Source: Purshia tridentata
Taxonomy: Eukaryota; Streptophyta; Magnoliopsida; Rosales; Rosaceae
Length of the DNA stretch: 29,996 nt
NCBI GenBank assembly: GCA_003254885.1
Contig: QANT01000763.1
Location: 1-29,996, forward strand
Reading direction: 5' to 3'
Positions 1 to 11,401 of the stretch are shown here, piece by piece. The position numbers and the translations under genes were made by a program. The notes beneath the pieces were generated by a model, which did not search any database, was not told where the DNA came from, and worked only from the letters and a program-made list of their open reading frames with translations. The stretch's first letter is position 1. Every line of letters begins with the position of its first letter.

Positions 1-190
1 TAATATGAAAATACTATAATACCCTTAATTTTAACTTAAAAAGACTATAATACCCTTACTTTTAACGGAGATATTGACGGAATTAGACAGAGGCGTGAAA
101 TTGCAAATTTTTTTAATTTAAGTGGGGGATTGATTCAATTTTTAATTTAGGTGGTGAATTACAAATAGGGGTATAATTTAGGTAAATAAT
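1..190. repeat. Diverged dispersed-repeat-like AT-rich segment with internal direct repeat
   Basis: A 23-bp unit occurs twice, at 13-35 and 44-66, with a single mismatch (core actataataccctta). It is followed by a stretch with alternating 'aatttaagtgggggattg' and 'aatttaggtggtgaatt' phrases. This texture resembles non-coding ends of plant retroelements or MITEs, but no terminal inverted repeat, target-site duplication or coding region is visible. It lies upstream of PNG1 and may contribute to its distal promoter. Class is unknown. Confidence 0.4.
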
Positions 191-481
191 TTGAAAAAAA
201 GCCTTCATTTAATGTCTTGACTTTCTTTGTTAAGGACCTCATATCTTGTATTTTTCTCTCATTTCTGCAACGTAAAAGGGATACTTACCATAAACGAATA
301 AAACGAGTGTCGGTATGGCACAGGTATAACACCAACGACACGTCGGTTTTTACTTTTTTGTGGAAGAATTACAAGGAGAAAGAAATAACAAAACAAATGG
401 TGAGTGGGAAGTTTCACTCAGAAACAAATACATCCACTTTTAGCTTTTGCAGAGTTCAGACTCAGAGTCACGCAACAGAAA

Positions 482-3400
482 ATGGTGGCTCGGAGCTTTC
501 AGGTTCTTCACAATGACTCCAGCTTCCACGTTGACTACGACACCGACAATGGCCTCGAAGTCTCTCTCTCACTCTCACTCTCTATCTCTTTTTTCTGTCT
601 AATTTCTCTCTCTAACATGCAATTCATTGCAGGTTTTCAAATTCCAGCTCTTCTCCCTCACATCTATCTCCCCTGACGAGCAAAAGGTTCTCTCTATGTA
701 AATTTTTGTAAATTTACTTTTTTTTTAGCTCAATTTAATTAAACTGAATTATTTTTGTTGTTGAAAAGATTTTAGTAGTTGATGACGATCGTGTCGTTTC
801 GGATGATACTGACCTCGCTGCCATCTCTGAGAAGCTCCGTTTGGTTTCGATCAATGAAGTGCATCAAGAATCAACCGGTGGAAACGACGAATTGCTCAAA
901 TCCGACGAAGAATTGGCCAGAATGTTGCAGGTTTCTTTACAAGTCTTTTGCTTTTGAACCTTTTTCGGGGAAGAATGTGTTTAATTTTAACTTGGATTTT
1001 TTCTTTAAAAAATATTAGGCAGAGGAGGAGGCGCTTTTGTTTCAGCAGTACGTTGCTGAAGAAGATAATGGACGATTTGAGGGAAGAGTTCGGCCTTATG
1101 TCAGTCAAGTTCTAATGGTAATGTTCTTTCTTTTTTACCTGATTTGTTTGGCTACCGGGAAAATGTAGGAAAACAGTGCAAACTAAGATTTGGATTTCAG
1201 AAATTTATATTTATTTAGACATGAAAAATAAACGAACTTAGCTTTTGACTCATTTTATTAGTTAATAACGAAGAAAACACACAGAATATATTTTTGTATT
1301 TCTCAAATTTTCTTAGCTATTTTGGATAAACCATGTTTTTATTGGTGTTTGGCCTGTTGTTGGTTTAGTATGAGGATGTGGTACGCCAGGAGACTGCTCG
1401 GAAAACAGTCCCTGTAGAAGAGCTCGAGGAGAAGGCATTGGTCAATTTGGCCAAGGTGAGAGCTTTAGTCACTTGTAGTAGGAATTAATGTCTAAGTGTG
1501 AATTTCATTGTTTTATTTATGTACATGTGTACATATATTACATAAATGTTTTCTTGCCCGACTGAATTTAGATCTTGATTAGATTGACTCTTTACTGAAT
1601 GTGTAATCTAGGTTTTAAATATTCTGAAACTAAAGCTTGTATTGATTTTGAATTTGATCTTATTATAATCGTATTGTTAATGAGGACTAAAACAAATGCT
1701 TTCTTTTTAATTTGAAACTGGTATCTAGTGATATAATAATGATTGAACTATGCAATTTGTCTCGCTAATAAGCAAATCTGACAAACTTTTTTTAGGAGGG
1801 GAACTTAACTCCATCAAAAGATGAACGAGATCATGCTTTCCTGCTGCAGCTGCTTTTCTGGTTCAAACAATCCTTCAGGTGTTTTTTCTGTTACTTTGCT
1901 GTTTTCTACTATTAGGTCTCCGAACTATAATACTCAAAATATTGAGTGAATAAATAGTACAGAACACAAATAAAGTACAGCTTTCTACTTAGCAGTCGCA
2001 TATTACCATATGTAGTCAATAATATCAATCTATTTTAAATAGAGATAACAAACAATGTCGGGATGAGCAGGATTGTTTATTTAGGCTGGTTAGACTTGCT
2101 TTAAAGGTGGCTCAGTTTGGCCCAACTTTCACCCCTGCTCTATATGTTGCAGTACCTTATCATTTGTCTTTCATCACAAATTGCCAACAGCTGAATATCG
2201 CTTATGCGTGTTCTGTTGCTGTTTTGCAGGTGGGTTGATGCACCTCCCTGTGATGGTTGTGGCGGTAAAACAATAAATCATGGTGTGGGTGTTGCACTTC
2301 CTCAAGAAATTCTTTATAGAGCTTCTAGAGTTGAGATATATCGGTATGATATATACATATGGCCCCTTGCCCTTCATTTGAGTTTTCCCCTGCTAGTTTT
2401 GCACCCTTTGCTTACTCTTTAACAACCCCAGATGCAATTTTTGCCCAAGAGTGACTTGTTTCCCACGCTACAATGATCCATTAAAGGTATTTATGCTTCT
2501 TGACCTCATTAAGAAGCTTAATTGATATCTCATGTCTCCATCAGTTTTCCTTTTTTCCCTTCAAATGCAGCTTGTGGAAACAAGAAAGGGGCGTTGTGGG
2601 GAATGGGCAAATTGCTTTACACTTTATTGCCGAGCTTTTGGTTATGAATCCCGCCTGGTTAGTCATTTGACTCATTTTCATTTCTAATTTCTGTGCCACC
2701 TAACTTTTTGAAATTCACTGATAGACATGCTTAAAACAATGTAGATGTATTTAATCTGTCTTGTACTACAGTTAACATGGAATCATTATCCTATCTAATT
2801 ACTCATTATGGGGACGTAAAACGGCCAGTGATAGAGTTCCATTAACTAAATGTGTTTTTGTTTTGGTCAGATCTTGGATTTCACAGATCATGTTTGGACA
2901 GAGTGCTTCTCACAAGCTTTAGGAAGGTAACTTTCATTTACAAACTACTGCTTTCTCATTATTTCTGTAGGAGATTTCAAAAGGGAATAACCTATGGTTA
3001 TTACCTTTTTTGGCACCTTTGTGTTCTTGTTCAGATGGATGCATCTTGATCCCTGTGAAGGAGTGTATGACAAACCACTGTTATATGAAAGCGGGTACCT
3101 TTAGTTTTGCTAGTTTTTTTATTTGTCTGGAATAGTATGTTCATCCAGTTTTTTTCATACTAGATGAATTATTTTACCTTGATGTATTCATAGTAAATAA
3201 AACTTCTTGCGTTTCTTGAAGGTGGAATAAGAAATTAGATTATGTAATTGCCATCGCAAAAGATGGGGTTTGTGATGTAACTAAACGCTATACGAGGAAA
3301 TGGCATGAGGTAATCATAACAGTGGTGCATACTTTATTGAATAGCCTACATTTCTCATAAAGAGAACTTCTTATGAAGATATTAGAAAAATAATCTTCCG

Positions 3401-5732
3401 TACACATACCTTTAAGTTGTGTCATTGATAAGGAAGAGATCCATTAATTTTGTAGGTTCTTTCTCGACGTAACATCATTAAAGAGCCTGCACTGTCAGTT
3501 GTGCTTGCTAATATAACAAATGATTGTCGAAAAGGCTTTACTTCCCAAGTGCTTTCTGTACTTGAAGACCGTGATCAGAAGGAAAGACAAGAACTTGAGA
3601 GAGATTTACATTCTACAGACAATGCCTCAACCTCATTACCTGGGAGACGAAGTGGGGACAAGGAATGGCGCAAGTCAAGATTAGAATATGGTTCTGATGA
3701 AAGTTGTTCCTTGAGTGGTTCATCTTGTCCAGTTCGTGCATGTGTAGACGAGCATGTGACAAAAATTTACAATGCATTTCTTCCGATTCTTTCACAGTTT
3801 GTTCAGGAAGAACTTTCCAAATTAAGGGCTGTTGAGGTACTTGAGACTCTTAAAGGAGTTCTCATGGATCTAAAGAAATCCTCTTTTAAAACAAGGAGGG
3901 CCTCAATAGGTTCAGCTTCAGATAACAGCCAATCTATTGTTCGTCAGTTGCTGCCCTCTTTCACTGAGTTACTTAATGCTCTTTCGATGAGTGGCAAGGA
4001 AGGTGCTGATGGGAGGTTTGACATTTCTTTGGCTGGAAATGCTGTTAAAACCTCTTTGGCACTTCCTGTTGCATTGGATGCTTTGGATGAAACAATCCAT
4101 AATATTAACAATTGTGATAAATTTGTTAAAGATTCGCTTTGTTTGCCACTTCTTAAGTTAAACAGAATGCATTCTGGTACAGTCCTTGCAAGTGGTGAAG
4201 AAATTCCTATTGGAATTGTGAGTGTTATTTGGTCTGTGTAGTGATATTTCTTACCATTCTACTTAAAATTTTTCTCCATAATCTCCTTGAAAAATTTCAG
4301 GCCACATCAGCATTTGACGGTACTCGCATGTCCAAGTGGGAAGAACCAAATGGTGCAAGAGGTAACTCTTCTTCTTTTTTCATTATTATGACCAAACATA
4401 AGCTAACCTGCAAAGCTTTAAGTATAATGATCTTGTAAAAATGTCACATAGGATTTGTGGATTAATGTTCAATGATTTAAGTTTTGTTTCTTCATCTACT
4501 TCTCAAGTTACTCTATGGAATTTTGTTCCGTCATATTCTAAAGACATAAATAGTATGGAAAGTTATGTGGTTTCAATGATTTCATCAGTTCAATTGGCAC
4601 AAAAATTCTTCATTAGTTTTGGTATCACACAGGATCAGTTGTGAAACCGAATCCCATTCAAAATTACAAATGTTCATGGACTCCTACCCTTTGTATTATT
4701 AGACTTGGGTTTAAGAATATAACTTTCTGTGCAAGAAAAGAAGAAAAATAGTTGGGGTTAAATGAGATGGTGTAATAGCATATGATCTTTATTCTTCCAT
4801 GCCTTTACATCCCAGGCCTCATAATGTGGGGTTAGATATACATCTATGTACATGCATGAGTATATACTTAACACACATATGTATGTGTATTGTGTAGAGT
4901 AATACTACATTTACCTGAATATGTTAACAAGCTCAGAGTGTGAAGTTTCTTTTTGTGGCCTATTAGGTTGTTGGATCACGTATAAATTATCGGACAACCA
5001 GATGCACGAGCTTGTGGCATATGAATTAATGTCAGCCAATGATGCACCAGAAAGGGATCCAATGGATTGGTAAGCTTTATATAGTACGTTTATGATTTAG
5101 TCACAAGATCTTTGTGGCACCTATTAAGGGGTTTTAGCTCCTTGTTCATGCAATTTTTCAATGATAATGGAATTGAACTCATAGGTGCGATTAAAATTTT
5201 TCTCATTCTTAAACTCAACAATTTGATGCCAGAAGAATTTTGTTAATTTATATTAAATGACTGTTATGAAGTTAATGAAAGCATAGGTTAGAAATGAAAA
5301 TGGTGTTCTGGATTGCGTCTCTGCATATGCTTTATTCCTTCTGATGTACCTTGAGGTACAATTATACTGAAATAACGATATTCAGCCATTCTGTGCATCA
5401 AAGATCGTGCTAAGCATCTAATATTTCAATGTCAGGGTGGTTGAGGGAAGCAATGATGGGGGATCAAGCTGGCATCTATTGGATAAACAAACTTCTCAAA
5501 AATTTGACAGTCGTTTCCAGCGTAGAACATTTAAGATTTCATCTCAAGGTTTCCGATCAAATGCTTTCAGGTAAAATGTACCCTCAAATCTATTCGAACA
5601 TGTGTTAATATTCTGGCTCTTCTTTAACTTAAAGTTATGTATGGCAGGTTTAGATTTTTGGCAGTTCTAGATGCTCAATCAAATTCGCGGCTGCAGTTAG
5701 GCAGCATTGACCTCTATTTTAGAAGCAGTTGA
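482..5732 (+). CDS. PNG1: Peptide:N-glycanase (PNGase), cytosolic deglycosylating enzyme
   Basis: Removes N-glycans from misfolded glycoproteins exported from the ER by cleaving the Asn-GlcNAc amide bond. Exons: 482-559, 633-686, 769-930, 1019-1117, 1369-1455, 1796-1878, 2230-2343, 2432-2486, 2571-2657, 2871-2926, 3035-3094, 3222-3309, 3456-4217, 4301-4361, 4967-5069, 5436-5570, 5648-5732. Phase is kept throughout, giving 722 aa, close to the Arabidopsis protein (about 720, from memory). The transglutaminase-like core shows two CxxC zinc motifs (C195/C198, C227/C230), and the triad is Cys253 in [10 protein letters not shown], His280 in FTDHVWTE and Asp297 in WMHLDPCEG. The 762-nt exon 13 encodes a long charged and helical plant-type region. 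The last roughly 125 residues ([29 protein letters not shown]) look like a discoidin/galactose-binding beta-sandwich. The animal N-terminal PUB domain is absent, as usual in plants. Start 482 gives the family-typical MVARSFQV; an in-frame ATG at 404 could add 26 residues. Confidence 0.95.
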
Positions 5733-6393
5733 CAATTACAGACTGGAATTACGAACAAAAAGGAGTGTTTGCTCCGATTATCTCATCTACTTGGTTTTAG
5801 CGTATTGCTGTTATTATTGTTGACTGATGGAAGTTCTTACTGCCCTGTCTATCCTCAGTTTTATTGTATTTCGTCTGGCTGTATACATTTCTCTCTCTTA
5901 AGCCCTTAGGGGGACCCCCCATGCGATCTGGAATGCGATCTGGAGTCTGTTCTAAAGTTCTCTTAGTAGGTTTTTTTTTTTTTTTNTTTTTTTTTTTTTT
6001 CTTAAGTTTATCTTGACAACCATTGTGGAGCGTTGTCATTTCTTCAAAGTCTAATGAAGTTCTTTACTTTTATTGAGCTCGCTGAATACTAGGTTAGTCT
6101 CAGTCTCTCAGATTATTGTCCTTTAATACAGACTTAAGAAATATGTTCTTTATTTATCAATGGTTGCCTTAAGTTTAGTTCAGCCCTCCTTCAAAGTCAA
6201 CTTACAGCGCCCTATGTATTATTGCAGGTTACTCTGCTTCCAGAAATGTCTTTACTGGTTGACCCATTTCAGACTTTTCAGTTAATTACAAAGAGAATTT
6301 GGTGCTGTCCTTAATTTTCACAGCGGGTTGAGAAACACATGACAGATTTTTCTGAAATACAACGGCACTAAATATCAGAATCTTAAAAGGCAA

Positions 6394-6426
<33 letters not shown>

Positions 6427-6630
6427 AACCCATCCTATTCAGCAGAAGAGAAACCCACCAGGGGATCTCGTTTTCGAAATTTCAAGGGAGTTCGATCTCC
6501 TAAATGTAATTATAGGAGAACATCTGTTACAGACATGGCTGAAAAATCTACTTGTCACATAATGGAAAATTTAAGTCTTGATAAAAGCTTGTCACGATGG
6601 CCAAAGATGATGCTCGATTTTCTTGTCTCT
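5733..6630. other. Convergent 3' intergenic region between PNG1 and the PITH gene
   Basis: Both flanking genes end into this 0.9-kb stretch, so much of it should be 3' UTR. It holds a 12-bp tandem duplication (atgcgatctgga at 5921-5932 and 5933-5944), a G5-A-C6 run just before it, a T-rich tract with one undetermined base (5971-6000, N at 5986) and a second run of about 27 T (6395-6421). No coding sequence was recognised. Confidence 0.7.
6395..6421. repeat. Poly(T) homopolymer, about 27 nt
   Basis: An uninterrupted T run lies in the spacer between two convergent genes. It could be the reverse-strand poly(A) of an old retroposed fragment, or simple slippage. No flanking target-site duplication was identified. 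Confidence 0.85.
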
Positions 6631-8988
6631 TCAGTGTCCATCCTCGATTTTCTTCAAACCCTTCATGTCTGTTGTTTCCACCCTACATTACAAGGAAACA
6701 TCATCAGATGAATTATGTGACATAGCAGATCTAGAAGAGTGCAACGCTCTCTCTATTTATATGTATGCAATATAATACAAATCATACAAATCAGATAACC
6801 GTTGAAAAAATGGCAGATATTTGATCCATTCCAAACAACTTATAATCACTCATCGATTGGGATGTTGCATAACCAGGATGGACTCAACATTAAGTAGGGC
6901 AAGCCTAGCCAATTTGAGCAAGGCACAAACATGTTCCCTGAAAGATATTTCCATTACTGCTTGGAGCCATCCGACACTTATTCTTAGTACCAAAGAATAG
7001 GGTGGCACCATTGTTTCATAAGACAGGAACTTTAACTAGACAAAAAAATTTATATGTAGAAAACAAAGTATCCAAATATCCAAAAGAATGCAAGGAAAAT
7101 GTGGATTATTAGAAACTTACGTTGTTCCACACAGCACAATCTTTTGGACTTTTGTGATTTCAGAGCCAGATTGATTGTCCTCAATAAAAATTGTCAAGCT
7201 GCTAGAAGTATAATGTGAGACTTTCTACTAGAAAGATTAAGAGAAAATAAAGCAAAACATCAACAGGTATAGATTTAAGATACCTGCGAACATTTTGAAA
7301 TTTGACATACTTCAAGACAACTGGTTTCCCCTGTGACGTGTAAATGATATCAAGGATAACACAAAAAAGGTTCCAACTATGTATTACTAAATTGTCTTCA
7401 ACAAGCCAAAGAACCACATAGTCAAGGTAGTAGTTACAGAATCCCAACCTTAAGATTATCAGGGGATAAAACAATAGTGTCACTTGCTGGGAAGTCATTG
7501 ACATTGCTGCCATATCAACAAGAAAGAATCATGAGCTAATTATTATTTTTTATCCGTTATCAATAATCATCCATCAACTAATACCTGAATCCCATGTGCT
7601 CCTTGTTTGAAAAAAGTTTCACTGTCTTAGGACCTGAAACATTGCAGTAGAAATTGGCAGGATTAAAATTTATAAGTAAACAACATTTTCTTTGTATCAT
7701 TCCAATTTTATCGAAAACAACATTTTAGTTAACTAAGAAGTCAGATGAGAAAAGAAAAAAGAAAAAACACAGATGACACAGTTGAATGAAAGCCAATACA
7801 GCAGGAAAATCATCTTCATTACATTAGAAAAACTCATTGGTACCTTCATCTTCGGGTCCTTTGATGACAATAGAGTGCAGTTTAATGACTTGAAGAAAAG
7901 GTATGTACATCAAGAGCTGCTCATCTGCATCACTCTCTAGATTCAAACCATCATCTTCTCTATAACCCTAATTATTAATGAACATAAGTAATTAAATATA
8001 ACTGCATTAGCTCCAAAACATGTTTAAGTACTGAGAACACATCAGAGATTGTGAAACTAAAATTTCAAACATTAGTCATAAATCCAATATTTTAGTTAAA
8101 CAAAATCTTACTCAAGTTAGCATGCAAGATACAACTTTATTAGGTGCAAGCTCTTGTAATTTGCAAAACAAAACTTAAAAAAATAAAAATCCGATTTTCA
8201 TTTGCTTAGTTTCTCCATCTGTCAACCCTCAACATAGAACTTGGTTGTCAAAAAAGAGTTAAATGAACATAGTTTCTTCAATTAGCAGGCAAGCAGAGGC
8301 CAAACATAACAAACACTAACTACTCAGTAAAAAAACATAGCTAACTGAATATCTAAGTAACAGTAACTAACTGAAAAAGATGCATATGGTTTAAAACAAT
8401 CAAAACTATTTGATAGCATTCAAAAACCAAGCACCTACGGTCCTACACCCATCCACACCCCCTCCCCCCCTCCAAAAAAAAGATAATTAAAGCTCCTAGC
8501 TTGTGTTTAAGTTCCGTTTTCTCGTATTAAAGAGAGTAACTTTATTAATATTTTAAATTTTAGAATGCTAATACAATAAAAGCAATAATTCATAAACTTC
8601 AGAAAATAAACAGAAGACCCAGAAATTGAATATAAGTTACCTGCTTGAGAGCGTTGGGGATAGAATGACTGGTGCTTTGGTTGAGGCATTCAACCCCAGA
8701 CCAATCAATGAAGTCCAATAGATCAACCTGATCATGAAAAATTCAACATCAGAAAGCTAGAGTCTTTCAATGCACTATCATGTTGCAAGGAATTTGGGGA
8801 TAAAAAAACTGGGATTTAGCCTTAGAAAGAAACCCAGATTCCAAAATTTTCCCACTAATTTTTCGCATGCTCTCTTAAGTGACTAAACCACCCACAAAAA
8901 AAAAAAAGAGGAAAAAAGGAAAAAGAAAATTGGAAGTAAGGATACTTACTTGGTTTCTTTGGATTGCACTGGCTGATTCTGCAGACAT
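6631..8988 (-). CDS. PITH-domain protein (proteasome-interacting thioredoxin-type domain, DUF1000)
   Basis: Exons in transcription order: 8988-8950, 8727-8641, 7967-7844, 7633-7585, 7506-7449, 7330-7284, 7201-7121, 6682-6631. Reading phase is kept at all seven junctions, giving 178 aa. The N-terminus ([19 protein letters not shown]) and the segments [43 protein letters not shown] and [13 protein letters not shown] fit the stand-alone plant PITH protein I recall as AT3G04780. The PITH fold is the C-terminal half of TXNL1-like proteins, where it contacts the 26S proteasome. This plant form has no thioredoxin domain and no CxxC. A cytosolic or nuclear role is family inference, and the biochemical function is not established by sequence. 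It converges on PNG1 and diverges from the isomerase gene. Confidence 0.92.
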
Positions 8989-9090
8989 GGTTTGTGAAAT
9001 TGAGAGAGAGAAAGGGGGAGAGAGTTGAAATTTGGAGGACGAAAGCTAGAGAGAGAGCGAGAGAAATGGAGTTTGGAGGACGAAACTTAT
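8989..9090 (-). promoter_or_regulatory. CT-rich 5' leader region of the PITH gene with a repeated 14-mer
   Basis: Immediately upstream of the PITH start the transcribed strand is a CT-rich leader (seen as GA runs on the plus strand). A 14-bp word, tttggaggacgaaa on the plus strand, occurs exactly twice, at 9031-9044 and 9072-9085. CT-rich leaders are common in plant housekeeping genes; the direct repeat could be a duplication or a paired site. The transcription start was not determined. Confidence 0.5.
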
Positions 9091-10555
9091 ATTGGTCCGA
9101 TTGAATTGAAGAATCCGAAAGGAGAAAGAAGTGGGGACTAGGAAAACGGCGGCGTTTGCTTATGGGGTTTTCCTTTTCCTCTTTTAATTGTAGGCTAAAG
9201 TTATGCGTTATTTAAGAGGCCAAAAACAAAAATTATGCGTTATTTTTCTTTTATTTCTTAATTCAGGAAAATATAGAGCAAGAAATAAGAATTCTAAAGG
9301 ATAAGTGCTCTACTATTTGAATTTTTTTTTTTTCATTTTAACACTACTATTTAAAATAAAAGCTCCCACATTACACGTAATTTATAAACTTAAAGATAAT
9401 TCCATATAAAAAATAATAATATTAATAATCAATTTTTGAATTTTTTTTCTCTCAAATTCTCTTAGTTTCTTTGTATTGCTTATATACTTATCTATTCAAA
9501 GAAAATTTGTTTTCTTAATAATGAAATATCTTCATTATTTGTTTTCACATCTCTTCATTGTTGCTTCTTCTCTTCACCTCTCCTATTTGGTGACACATTC
9601 TTTACATGTATATATCTTGTTTGTTTCATAAGAGTTATTGTATTAAAATAGGTGGTCTTCTATGTATAGAAGTAGGCATTGTAAATTCATTTGGTAATTG
9701 AAATGAAATCTATGGTAGCTACTCACCTCTTTTTATAACAAAATTTGATGATTTATAATGTTACAATTTAAAGTAGAGAGGCGTTATTAAAGAATAGTAA
9801 GGTTTTGAAATGGAGTGTAGACAATCAAATTAAATATATTGAAATCCATAGGCTTACATGGATGGTGATATCCTTGGCAAAGTAATGGCGTGGTTGCTGA
9901 TGCTGTATGACAGTATGAGTATAGCTAGTTCTCAAAGCCGTTGGTCTTGGTCAATGCTCACCACTCAAATATTAATGTTTCAGCTTTGAAGCACAGATAA
10001 TCTGGTAACAAACAACTAACAAATATTCAACTTCTTACAACTCCAATCTCTAAAGTTTGTTAATAGTTCTTGGCTTCTCAAGATTTCTTATAAACTTAAA
10101 GTTATATTCAGAGTAGGAATTCATAATTTTACCTTCTTACCTAATCATCTAATATTAAAAAATGTAAGATTCATCCTATAATTCCCATTTGACTTTTGGC
10201 TACTGTAGTTTTGAATCACATTGAAACTCTAATGACAATTTAAAGGATTTTTAATTCTATAATTAAGAAGAAAAAAAAAAAGGAAAAATCATAATTGTAA
10301 TTCTCACCAAAAACTTCCCATCCCAACCAACCAAATAGCAAGTCGCCAACCACCCAATCTCAAAAAGGTCACTTTTTTTTGTGTGCAAAGCATAAAGTAC
10401 AAACCTATGCACAAACCAAAAAACAGAGCTCACAATCATAAAAACCAAACCAAGAAAAGAAGATAGAAAACAGAGGACCAAAGCCCACCTCTTATTCCCC
10501 TTCTTCTTTCTCAGTCTTTCTCCTTCTATCTCCACAACTCACCCAAAAACCAAAA
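9091..10555. other. Divergent promoter spacer between the PITH and isomerase genes
   Basis: About 1.5 kb of AT-rich sequence separates two divergently transcribed genes. No convincing coding exon was seen in either direction. The last roughly 150 bases are rich in CCA, CTT and AAACC words and likely include the leader of the isomerase gene; a reverse open frame there (10263-10535) has low-complexity composition and was not accepted. No clear TATA box was assigned. Confidence 0.6.
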
Positions 10556-11401
10556 ATGGCTTCCTCCTCCCTATCCCTCCTCTCACCCCACAATGCCTCT
10601 AACACCCACCTTATCCTACGCACCCCTAAAACCCCTAACCTGCGCTCTTCTTCTTCTTACAGACCTCTGTCCATCAAAGCCCGCACAGTCCCTGCTCTCA
10701 CTCAAGACGACCTCAAGAAGCTTGCGGCGGATAAAGCCGTCGAGTACGTCAAGAGCGGCATGGTCCTTGGCCTCGGTACAGGCTCCACAGCTGCCTTTGT
10801 GGTCTCGAAGCTCGGCGAGCTCTTGAAATCGGGTCAATTAACCAACATAGTGGGAGTCCCAACCTCGAAGCGCACAGAGGATCAAGCTCGCCAATTGGGT
10901 ATTCCTCTTTCGGTTCTCGATAATCACCCAAAGATCGATTTGGCCATAGATGGTGCTGATGAGGTTGACCCAAATCTTGATTTGGTTAAAGGGCGTGGTG
11001 GGGCTTTGCTGAGAGAGAAAATGGTGGAGGCTGCGTCTGATAAGTTTGTTGTGGTGGCGGATGAGACCAAATTGGTTTCGGGCCTTGGAGGGAGTGGTCT
11101 GGCAATGCCTGTGGAGGTGGTTCAGTTTTGCTGGAAATACAACTTGGTTAGGCTTCAAGAGTTGTTTAAGGAAGAAGGGGTTGAAGCAAAGTTGAGGTTA
11201 GATGGTGAAGGAAAGCCTTATGTGACTGATAATTTCAATTACATTGTGGATTTGTATTTCAAGACTCCAATTAAAGATGGGCCTGCTGCTGGGAAGGAGA
11301 TTTCGACATTGGAAGGGGTAGTGGAACATGGGTTGTTCTTAGACATGGCGACCGCTGTCATCATTGCAGGCACAGATGGAGTGGATGTGAAGGCCAAGTG
11401 A
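10556..11401 (+). CDS. RPI: Ribose-5-phosphate isomerase, type A, plastid-targeted
   Basis: Interconverts ribose 5-phosphate and ribulose 5-phosphate in the Calvin-Benson cycle and the oxidative pentose phosphate pathway in the chloroplast stroma. It is a single exon of 281 aa. The first roughly 45 residues are rich in Ser, Thr, Pro and Arg with almost no acids, as in a transit peptide, and the mature enzyme begins near ALTQDDLKKLAADKAVEYV. RpiA motifs: GLGTGSTA (72-79), VPTSKRTE (101-108), DGADEVD (132-138) and KGRGGALLREK (145-155). By spacing, Asp132, Asp135, Lys145 and Glu154 correspond to the E. coli RpiA active-site residues Asp81, Asp84, Lys94 and Glu103, so the enzyme should be active. 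It matches the plastid form I recall as Arabidopsis RPI3 (AT3G04790). The 5' third is GC-richer than the surrounding DNA. Confidence 0.96.
   Translation: MASSSLSLLSPHNASNTHLILRTPKTPNLRSSSSYRPLSIKARTVPALTQDDLKKLAADKAVEYVKSGMVLGLGTGSTAAFVVSKLGELLKSGQLTNIVGVPTSKRTEDQARQLGIPLSVLDNHPKIDLAIDGADEVDPNLDLVKGRGGALLREKMVEAASDKFVVVADETKLVSGLGGSGLAMPVEVVQFCWKYNLVRLQELFKEEGVEAKLRLDGEGKPYVTDNFNYIVDLYFKTPIKDGPAAGKEISTLEGVVEHGLFLDMATAVIIAGTDGVDVKAK

Noticed and set aside
4229..4644. Two plus-strand frames within PNG1
   Set aside because: They lie in introns 13 and 14; the phase-consistent PNG1 exon chain bypasses them.
7202..7513. 103-residue minus-strand open frame
   Set aside because: It reads through two exons and introns of the PITH gene; only the short [13 protein letters not shown] part is real coding.
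10263..10535. 90-residue minus-strand frame upstream of the isomerase
   Set aside because: Low-complexity reverse complement of a CT/AAACC-rich leader, with no domain and no splice or promoter context.
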